A stretch of DNA of 13,571 nucleotides from the NCBI GenBank assembly GCA_012030815.1, contig JAAUVF010000005.1:1-13571 (forward strand), given 5' to 3'. This document shows positions 1 through 7,100 of this stretch, piece after piece; the first letter of the stretch is position 1, and every line of letters begins with the position of its first letter. Made by a program: the position numbers and the translations under genes. The notes beneath the pieces were generated by a model. The model was not told where the DNA came from. It ran no database searches and saw only the letters and a program-made list of their open reading frames with translations. The DNA is from Nanobdellota archaeon. Lineage in GTDB: Archaea > Thermoproteota > Nitrososphaeria > Nitrososphaerales > Nitrosopumilaceae.

Positions 1-220
1 AACTCTAACACATTTTCTTACAGCAGAGTTTTGGTTGTTTTGCTGCAATACCTACTTTTTCTAAAACTATTCCTCTTCCTTGTGGAGCACCACCGAGAGG
101 ATCTGCTTTCTTATCAATACCGAGTTTTCTTCTCTTGTAAGTAGAGACTGCCCATCGCTGTCTCTTTCTTTTTGCGATTAAAACTCTGCCTGCGAATAAA
201 CCTAGGGGTGATTTTGTCAT
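1..220 (-). CDS. rps12: 30S ribosomal protein S12 (uS12), N-terminal part, frameshifted, cut by window edge
   Basis: This is the N-terminal half of uS12, the decoding-centre protein of the small ribosomal subunit. It starts at the ATG at 220. Family-typical stretches are SPLGLFAGR (residues 4-12), YKRRKLG (28-34), [18 protein letters not shown] (40-57) and KQP (61-63). The universally conserved continuation PNSA is absent in the raw frame, which instead reads [11 protein letters not shown] and stops at 5. Removing one T from the run at 29-32 restores [11 protein letters not shown], and the frame then stays open to base 1, where the window cuts the gene. The start lies 3 nt after the nusA stop, with a GGAG motif (231-234) inside the nusA end, so the two genes are co-transcribed. 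I infer that the frame break is a sequence error because the gene is essential. Confidence 0.93.
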
Positions 221-223
221 ATT

Positions 224-688
224 TTACATCTCCAATGTTGCTTTTTCAGGACTGTTAATCAGAACACTCGTAATATCAAAATATCGTTTAGCTAGTAATC
301 GTGCTTTCTCAGCATTTCTGCCTTCTCTTCCTACAACAATACCTTTCTTTCTTGGGTCTACCATAACTATTGCCTGTTTAGACCCATCTACTCGTGTATT
401 TATTTTTACTTCAGAGACTAGTTTGGAGTTTAGCAGATTTGTCAAAAATTTGGCTGGATCCTCATCAAATTCAACTAGTTCAACATTTTTCTTTACAATG
501 TTTTGTAATGATTTGATATGTATTCCACCTTTTCCTATCGCTAATCCCATTTTACCAGTATTTACTACAAAAATTACACGATCTTGTTTTTCATCTTCTA
601 CACAATCACGAGCAGTTGCACCTGTAACATTTTGAAAGAGGGACATCATACGCATTTGATCAGTTGTAAGTTTAATGGATTGTGTCAT
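224..688 (-). CDS. nusA: NusA-like KH-domain transcription factor
   Basis: A 154-aa protein of the short archaeal NusA type, which has two KH RNA-binding domains and lacks the N-terminal polymerase-binding and S1 regions of bacterial NusA. The KH GxxG loops are visible: GKGG at residues 52-55 (context MGLAIGKGGIHIKSL) and GREG at 120-123 (context GIVVGREGRNAEKA). The family is linked to transcription elongation/termination or RNA binding, and the exact archaeal role is not settled. The ATG at 688 lies 64 nt after the rpl30e stop, and the stop is 3 nt before rps12, giving the standard archaeal order rpl30e-nusA-rps12. An AGGA-like motif and a T/A-rich element (about 724-737) upstream might give it its own initiation signals. 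Confidence 0.93.
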   Translation of the reverse strand: MTQSIKLTTDQMRMMSLFQNVTGATARDCVEDEKQDRVIFVVNTGKMGLAIGKGGIHIKSLQNIVKKNVELVEFDEDPAKFLTNLLNSKLVSEVKINTRVDGSKQAIVMVDPRKKGIVVGREGRNAEKARLLAKRYFDITSVLINSPEKATLEM

Positions 689-752
689 CAGAATTCCTAT
701 TTAACTCCGAACAAAATTTGTCTCATTTAAACTTAGATTTGAGATGAAATAG

Positions 753-1076
753 TTATTCATTTTTTTCCTCAGTTTCTGTATCTTTAAGAATTGATTTAAT
801 GTTTGCATCACTTAATGAAGTAAATGAAATAGTTGAGATTCTGAATTGTAGGCCGCATAGTCTTCCTAATGCAACCGATGTTCCCTGAAAGTTAACTAGT
901 GGTATTTTTTCTTTTTTTGCATCTGATTCAATTTTTGCAAACATCTCTTTTTTTACAGATTGAGACAGGACAATTAATTTGGAATTTTTCATAGAGCTTA
1001 ATACTTGCTTAGTGCCAATTGTTAATGTATTTTCTTTATGTGCATCTTTTAGTGTCTTTTCTAGTATCTTACTCAT
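753..1076 (-). CDS. rpl30e: 50S ribosomal protein L30e (eL30)
   Basis: A 107-aa protein of the L7Ae/L30e/S12e/Gadd45 fold. Recognisable family features are GTKQVLSSMKNSKLIVLSQS (residues 22-41), a central helix rich in lysine, and the segment IPLVNFQGTSVALGRLCGL (58-76), which is the typical L30e core. The C-terminal acidic and basic tail is variable. eL30 is a component of the large ribosomal subunit in archaea and eukaryotes. In archaea it normally follows rpoA'' directly. Here it follows nusA's usual neighbourhood but is separated from rpoA by about 3 kb of other genes. An AAGGA motif (1083-1087) lies 6 nt before the ATG at 1076, and a possible TATA element lies at 1109-1118, so it probably restarts transcription after the terminator-like hairpin of the preceding gene. 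Confidence 0.92.
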   Translation of the reverse strand: MSKILEKTLKDAHKENTLTIGTKQVLSSMKNSKLIVLSQSVKKEMFAKIESDAKKEKIPLVNFQGTSVALGRLCGLQFRISTISFTSLSDANIKSILKDTETEEKNE

Positions 1077-1108
1077 GTGTTATCCTTATTGTCAATCGTC
1101 TTTACTGG

Positions 1109-1118
1109 GCTTTATAGG
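1109..1118 (-). promoter_or_regulatory. Possible TATA element for rpl30e-nusA-rps12
   Basis: Minus-strand CCTATAAAGC is centred about 37 nt upstream of the rpl30e ATG. It would place a start site near 1090 and give a short leader carrying the AAGGA motif. It follows a terminator-like hairpin, as expected for an independent unit. Motif reading only. Confidence 0.35.
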
Positions 1119-1138
1119 TTTATTGAAATTTCACATAT

Positions 1139-1160
1139 AAAAAAGTGTAAAATTCACTTA
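1139..1160 (-). terminator. Hairpin plus T-run after the Ig/TPR gene
   Basis: On the minus strand the stop codon TAA runs into a small inverted repeat, AAGTG (1159-1155) and CACTT (1147-1143), with a 7-nt loop. It is followed at once by T residues to 1139. The short stem plus T-run suits archaeal termination, where the T-run matters most. Confidence 0.45.
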
Positions 1161-2618
1161 ATTATTAAATCCAAAGAGGGAGCCTAATGAAGAAAAGACC
1201 AGAGATATTTCTTCAAAAAAGCTTGAAGAATTCTTTGTTTCATGTTTTAATTTATTTTCAGTTTGAACAAATTTTTCAGACGAAGAATCTTTTGATGAAA
1301 CTATATTTGATGGCATATCTGCACTTGTCTGGGCATATTCTGTAAATACTATTTTACTTTCTACAGATGATTCTTGTAAAACCAACTGAAGGTTTTTCCT
1401 TGCAGTATCATAATCTGGACTTTTTTCAAGGGCCTTATTGTAAAGAGAAACGGATTCATCATATTTTTCATATTTGCAAGTGCATTTGCTTTATTGTTAA
1501 TTGCAGGAATAAAATCAGGATCAATTTTAAGTGCTTCATCATAATATGCAATAGACTCGGAAATACGTCCCATTTTTCCAAGAACAGAACCTTTACTGGT
1601 TATGATTTCAACGTTAGTTGGATCTTTACCTAAAGAGTCGTTAAAAAAACTCAAAGATTGATCAAATTTACAAAGTCGATATAATGCAGGTCCCATTCCA
1701 TCAGAATAAGAAATAGTATCAACTAATCTACTATGATCACAATCTAAATTTATTTGATTTAGTAATTTTCCTAACTCAATATCTTCAACAGATAAATTAT
1801 CATATTCTTTAATTTGTGATTCATAGTCTATTGAATTGATATTTTTTCAGATGTTTTAATTTCTGGTTTGATTGTCGGTGTTTTAATTTCTGGTTTGATT
1901 GTCGGTGTTTTAATTTCTGGTTTGATTATACTGTCAAGTTTTTTCGAAAAATCAAAGTTAGTTGTCTTTTCAGTTTCACCATAGTGTGCTTTTACTTGAT
2001 ATGTTCCATCAGTTTTAAAATTAACACCAGATTTTACAAGAAACTTTGTAGAAAATTGCAAATCAGAATTAATTTCACCAAAATAAAATCCAATTGGCGT
2101 ACCAAATGGATCATGAATTCCAATCAGTACAGTTGGAGAATCAATTGTATTAACTGCACCAGTAATTGTGATAAAGTCTTGATCATAGTATTGATTCTTG
2201 TCAGATTTTATGGAAATAATCTCAGGAGTTATTGATTCTGGAATAATTATTTCAGGCTCAAAAGAATTGCCAACTATTGTAAAAATTCATTTTGAACTAT
2301 TTTACCATAATTTAGTTTTACAGTGTATTGACCAGATGCATCGTAAAATGGAGAATCCAGTGAGAATACTTTGGAGAAAGTCCCATTAGAGTCAATAATT
2401 AAATTATTTGCAGATAAAATTTTTCCTTCAGGATCATAAAGACTCAATGCAATTACAGGCATCTTATAATTTGAGATATGTCCTGAAATAGACATAGAAT
2501 CGCCTGTATTATATTCAGATTTATCAAATTCAAGTAAAATTGAATCTGCAAAGATTGATGGCATCATAATTGGAAATAATACAATTAACACTAGTAATCC
2601 AATTTTATATCCAAACAC
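1158..2618 (-). CDS. Exported Ig-like/TPR repeat protein, split by three apparent frameshifts
   Basis: The raw sequence gives four fragments (2618-2274, 2280-1828, 1840-1361, 1463-1158) in changing frames that join into one protein of about 487 aa if one base is added at each of three A/T runs (2281-2285, 1842-1847, 1464-1468). Corrected layout: signal peptide (residues 1-24, cleavage about IFA|DS); two Ig-like beta domains with the pattern DPxG...YTVKLNYG (about 25-113 and 126-230); a KPEIKTPTI repeat linker (about 231-255); TPR units (about 309-412, e.g. SIAYYDEALKIDPDFIPAINNKANALA and YDESVSLYNKALEKSPDYDTA); and a serine-rich tail ending FGFNN. The start is GTG at 2618, since an in-frame stop lies just upstream. 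Function is unknown; it is probably extracellular or pseudoperiplasmic, with TPRs for protein contacts. It has no PEFG tail and no C-terminal membrane segment. A true pseudogene is possible but less likely, as no other stops occur. Confidence 0.8.
1853..1927 (-). repeat. 27-bp tandem repeat (2.8 copies) in the Ig/TPR gene
   Basis: Plus-strand unit copies at 1853-1879 and 1880-1906 are identical over 27 bp, and a partial copy follows at 1907-1927. The unit length is a multiple of three and encodes the nine-residue repeat IKPEIKTPT. It forms a proline/lysine-rich linker between the Ig-like domains and the TPR region. Copy number may vary between strains. Confidence 0.9.
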
Positions 2619-2640
2619 ACGGCTAAAATCTCAATTTTGT

Positions 2641-2650
2641 ATTTATTGAT
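2641..2650 (-). promoter_or_regulatory. TATA element of the Ig/TPR gene
   Basis: Minus-strand TCAATAAATA is centred about 27 nt before the GTG start at 2618. That spacing predicts a transcript starting at or next to the start codon (leaderless). No Shine-Dalgarno motif precedes the start, which agrees. Confidence 0.5.
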
Positions 2651-2672
2651 TAAGTAGAAATCATACTATTAC

Positions 2673-3845
2673 TTAATTAACAAAAACTGATGTTGATAAT
2701 GAAGGAGATAGAGGAGCTGCATTAGTCAAAGAGTTCCATGTATATGTCTCAATTGTATATTTTCCAGATTTCTGAGGAATCCATGATTGAGAGACATCTA
2801 AATTTTGATTTGTATTAATCTCTCCCTGTATCCAAGAAAGCGATACAACGAGATTATTCTCATCTTTTACCTGAAAGAGATAAACAAATTTTTGTTTAAA
2901 ATTTTGTTGGTTTAGTATTTTTCCAACAATTTGTATTTGGTTGTTAGCTGAAACTGTTAAAATTTCATTACCCATACTGTCTGAAAAAATAATTGGTAAA
3001 CTTTGTAATGCCAAAGATGAAGAGCCAATTACTGCAGATGTTTTTACTGCAAGATTATCAGCAATAGAGTACGGTTTTGGAAGAGTATAATCATCATATT
3101 TTGCAAAAATCGTATCGCCGGGTATAACAAAAAGTCTATTTCCACTTGAAGACAGATTTTGTGTAAAAGAGATAGTAGTAGTAAAGATGCCAGAGGTTTC
3201 AGATGTTTCAACAGCAGTAACTTCAATGCCAGATACATCAGAATTTGAAGAGATTTGAATTGGAATTTGATCTAGAGATTCTGGATTAAGATTAAGATCA
3301 GGATCTATTACACGTATTATCGCAGTACTATTAGAAAGATAATTACTTTCAGAGAATTGAATCGACCCAATATTCCATTGAATTGGAACAGATTTGGTTA
3401 ATACAACTCCTTTTGCAAATTCAAATGTAATAGTCATTGCAGAGTCTCTGTCTGTTTCTAAAAATCCACTTGTCGGACCATTACCAATAGTCCTAGGCGT
3501 AGTATCAAAATCGCCATCACCATCAACATCATGAGAAAATCCTGTAAGTGTTATTTCAGCAGTAAATCTTCCAGAATTAACATCAGTCTCAGTAAATTTG
3601 TATGGAGAAAGTGAATGCTCTCTTGTTGAAATTTTAATTGGATGATCATCATCACCGATTGAATCTATCAAGTACCTATCAGAATTCCAGCTTGGTGCAA
3701 GAATTGTCATTTCAACTTTATCTGTCCAAGTGTATACGGGTTTATCAGTAAAGATCGGAGCATATGGATTATCATAATCAGGAATTTGTTCAGCAAATGC
3801 AGGTAAAAAAAGAAAAAGAAAAGCTAAAGGCAACAACATGATCAT
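2673..3845 (-). CDS. Secreted thaumarchaeal beta-domain protein with DPDLN motif
   Basis: A 390-aa protein with a clear signal peptide (hydrophobic residues 2-17, cleavage about AFA|EQ at 18/19) and no later membrane segment, so it is probably secreted or loosely surface bound. Residues 30-160 include ETDVNSGRFTAEITLTG followed by an aspartate ladder, DVDGDGDFD (106-114), that resembles a calcium-binding loop. A second domain carries VIDPDLNLNPESLD (179-192) and ETSETSGIFTTTISF. This pattern (D-x-D-x-N, then an 'ET..TG.F' strand) recurs in thaumarchaeal S-layer-like and other cell-surface proteins. A C-terminal beta domain (about 275-390) ends KYTIETYTWNSLTNAAPLS. I do not recognise a named family or function. 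Starts are ATG at 3845 or ATG at 3839. It lies 50-some nt after the LSm gene and has its own TATA element, so it is likely an independent unit. Confidence 0.85.
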   Translation of the reverse strand: MIMLLPLAFLFLFLPAFAEQIPDYDNPYAPIFTDKPVYTWTDKVEMTILAPSWNSDRYLIDSIGDDDHPIKISTREHSLSPYKFTETDVNSGRFTAEITLTGFSHDVDGDGDFDTTPRTIGNGPTSGFLETDRDSAMTITFEFAKGVVLTKSVPIQWNIGSIQFSESNYLSNSTAIIRVIDPDLNLNPESLDQIPIQISSNSDVSGIEVTAVETSETSGIFTTTISFTQNLSSSGNRLFVIPGDTIFAKYDDYTLPKPYSIADNLAVKTSAVIGSSSLALQSLPIIFSDSMGNEILTVSANNQIQIVGKILNQQNFKQKFVYLFQVKDENNLVVSLSWIQGEINTNQNLDVSQSWIPQKSGKYTIETYTWNSLTNAAPLSPSLSTSVFVN

Positions 3846-3861
3846 AATTGAAGATAGTTTG

Positions 3862-3875
3862 AATTTAATATTTAA
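3862..3875 (-). promoter_or_regulatory. TATA element of the secreted-protein gene
   Basis: Minus-strand CTTAAATATTAAAT is centred about 24 nt before the ATG at 3845 (30 nt before 3839). No Shine-Dalgarno motif is seen before the start, so a leaderless transcript is inferred. Confidence 0.5.
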
Positions 3876-3895
3876 GAATGGATGATATTTTTCAG

Positions 3896-4126
3896 TTAAG
3901 ATTCTTCATCAGGCAATGAAACTGCCAAAATATTATCACCACGTAAGAGAATCTTTCCAAGTTTCACAGTTTTGTTATCAGATATGTCTTCAGCATCATC
4001 TAGTGTGAGATTCATATGAATGTCAAAGTCAACCAGACTTCCTCTAACGGTTTTATTATTTCTTAATCGTAATAAAATTACTTTATCCTTGTTATTGTTC
4101 ATTAAATTAGAAATTTCATCGCCCAT
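3896..4126 (-). CDS. Sm-like archaeal protein (LSm)
   Basis: A 76-aa protein covering one complete Sm fold. The Sm1 motif is VILLRLRNNKTVRGSLVDFD followed by IHMNLTLDDAED (about residues 16-46). The Sm2 motif is LGKILLRGDNILAVS (about 56-70), with the RGDNI core that binds uridine-rich RNA. Archaeal Sm proteins form heptameric rings and bind oligo(U) RNA and tRNA. I chose the ATG at 4126; an in-frame GTG at 4135 would add three residues (MIK). It begins 27 nt after the rpoA stop on the same strand, so it is probably read through from the RNA polymerase genes, although an A/T-rich stretch in the gap might add a weak promoter. Its place beside rpoA suggests co-production with the transcription machinery; a functional link is inference only. 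Confidence 0.92.
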   Translation of the reverse strand: MGDEISNLMNNNKDKVILLRLRNNKTVRGSLVDFDIHMNLTLDDAEDISDNKTVKLGKILLRGDNILAVSLPDEES

Positions 4127-4153
4127 CTTTATCACTATTTTTATTTAATGTCC

Positions 4154-7100
4154 TCATTTCTTCTTGCTTACTTGCATGTAAAGGTCTACGGTTCCGCTTC
4201 CAATTGGAATCATACTACCAACAATAACGTTTTCAGTAATACCCTTGAGCTGTTCAACTTCGCCAGCCAATGCAGCATGTGCAATAGTTGGAACTGTAAT
4301 TTCAAATGCAGCTCTTGCAAGAACACTGTCCTTAGTACCAGCAATTCCATGTCTACCAATTTGTTGCATGTATCCCCTTGAGCACATTAAATCAGATACT
4401 AACATGATATACCTGTTATCTACTTCAAGACCCTGATCTTCTAGAGTGTTGTTTAGTTCATTGATCAAAGCATTTCTAGATGCTTCAATTCCTAATGTAC
4501 CTGCAATTTCAAAGACATTATTTGTTCTAACATTTTTCTTATCAATTCCAGATACTTCTAATACTTTGGCTATGTTTGAACCAGTTGTTTGGATAACCCA
4601 TTCATCGTCTTTTTGAACTAGTGTTACTCGTTCAATATCTGGAACACCCTTTACTGTAGTATTGAGTACTTTGTTTCTAATTGCAATAACAGTTGGAGCA
4701 TCAGATTCTTCAACTAATTTTAGAGTAAGAAGTTCGCCAGTTGTTTCTATTTTGAATTTTTTGTTTGATTGTAATGCTGCTTCCACTTCACTAACAGTAC
4801 ATCCTCTTTCTTTGAGTCTGTTAGCACTTAGAATTAATTTGATTTGAGAAGTGTAATCAGTTTCGCTATCAGAGATTAATGCACTTACTTTGGTTTGTAA
4901 AACATTTCGTGCAATATCAATTGCTTTCTCTCGAGAGTTTTTAGATTCTTCATCTAGGTAAATATCCATAGTAGGTGTAACAGGTTTCTTTCTTGCATCA
5001 ACGAGTTCAATTAATCTTGGAAGACCTAATGTTACGTTTCTTTCTGCAATTCCTGCAAAGTGGAATGTTCTTAAGGTCATCTGAGTACCAGGTTCTCCAA
5101 TTGATTGTGCTGTGATAATTCCTACTGCTTGTCCAGGTTCTACTTTGGCTTTGTTGTAAAGCGTTAAACCTTTCTTACAAACAACTTCTGCACCTTCTTT
5201 ACTTAATTTTGAATCAAGTAATCCTTCAGATACAAGTTCTTTTAATCTTGGATTGAATGTCTTTGTGTATTTCTTTGTTAACTCTACAATCTCTTCTTTT
5301 GTTGCTTTCTTTCCAGAATCAACAATGATTTGAGATTCAATTAATCTATTAACATTAAATGCTTCCCCATGATCACTTTTTGCGACATCTATTCCGTCTT
5401 CACCATAAAGGAATTGAATTATGTGACCGTGTGGATCTCTAACAGTTCCATCATATTCTAATCTAATATGCTCTAAAGCATTGATCAATCTACGCTGCAT
5501 GTATCCACTTTGTTGTGTTCTAACTGCAGTGTCGACTAGTCCTTCTCTACCTCCCATTGCATGGAAGAAAAATTCAAGGGCAGACAAACCTTCTCTATAA
5601 TTTGATTTAACAAATCCATGTGCGTCAGGATTTTTGTCATGTTCTTGATAATGAGGTAATGCACGATTATTGTAACCAGCATGTAATCGACTTCCACGTC
5701 TTGATTGTTGTCCTAAAGCACCAGCCATCTGACCAATATTAAGTGCTGAACCTCTTGCACCAGTTGTAGCCATAATTCTTCCAGCATTACTTTGATCAAG
5801 GGATTGATCTGCAGTCATACCAGCTTTGTCTCTTGCTTTTCCTAATTCATTGACAATGTATGCTTCAAGTGCTTCTTCAGGTTTCATTCCTCTAGTAAGT
5901 TTTAGAGTTCCTTTTTCATATTGAGAAGTAAGATCAGATATTACACTGTATGTTTCTTGAATGTCATCAAGAATCTGTTGTTTTTCTTTTTCAGGTACTT
6001 CAAGATCAGCATATCCATAACTAAAACCATAATGAGTAATGTACTGTTTTACCATAATGAGAATAGAATTCAAAAAGTTCTTTGCGTTTGTATTACCATA
6101 ATCTTTTGCAATTCTATGCAAAACACTTTCTGGTTCTTCAGCACCAATTGATGATTTATCAATTACACCACTGAGTAATTCACCGTTTTTAATTACAACA
6201 TCTTTTTGTGCACCTTTAGTTCCTTTAGACCACTTTGAAGTAATGACATAGTTGAAGTCTTTTGGTAAGAATAATGAGAATAGTTGTTTACCAGTATACA
6301 TCAAACCGTCTTTTGTTTTTGTTGCAGGCTTTGGAAGTTTATCAGTATATCCACCAAGCATAGCATAATTGTAAAATTCTTGTGGAGTTAAGATAGTATC
6401 ATCTTTGGTTAAAAGATAAGCGCCAGTAACAAAGTCTCTTAATGCTCCAATAATTGGACCACCATATCTTGGTGAGATTAATTGATCTTGTACTCTCATC
6501 AACAAAATTGCTTCTGCTCTTGCCTCTTCGCTTTGAGGAACGTGGAGGTTCATTTCATCACCATCAAAGTCTGCGTTGTATGGAGGACAAACAGATGGAT
6601 GTAATCTGAAAGTCTTTCCTGGAAGTACTCTCACATAATGAGCCATAATAGACATTTGGTGAAGAGAAGGCTGTCGATTAAACAACACAATATCACCATT
6701 AGCAAGATGTCTCTCCACAAGATACCCGATTTCTAATGTTTCAGCTATTGTAGAACGATCCTCAACAAAATCCAATCTAATTTTAACACCATCAGGTCTT
6801 ACAATATAATTAACGCCAGGGAATTTGTTTGGTCCATTAATTACAAGTGTTCTCATTCTTTCAATATTCCATTCAGTAACAATTTCAGGAATGGTTAGTT
6901 TCATTGCAACTTGTTCAGGAACTCCGACCTCTGACAAATCTAAGTTAGGATCAGGTGAAATTACAGTTCTACTTGAAAAATCTACTCTCTTTCCAGATAA
7001 TGATCCTCTGAATCTTCCTTCTTTTCCTTTTAGTCTTTGAGTTAATGTTTTTAGTGGACGTCCAGAACGGTGATGTGCTTGTGGAATACCAGATACTTCA

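Noticed and set aside
1361..1696. An independent small TPR protein of 111 aa
   Set aside because: The same frame is open upstream to 1840 and joins the exported Ig-like protein; its last residues are out-of-frame translation after the T-run at 1464-1468.
2281..2285. Programmed frameshifting or transcriptional slippage as the explanation for the breaks
   Set aside because: The runs are short (2-6 bases), occur in unrelated genes including rps12 and rpoB, and lack stimulatory signals that I could see. Sequence error is simpler, though not proven.
5921..6151. Plus-strand open frames inside rpoA and rpoB
   Set aside because: They are antisense shadows of strongly conserved coding sequence, with cysteine- and phenylalanine-rich low-quality translations and no start signals.
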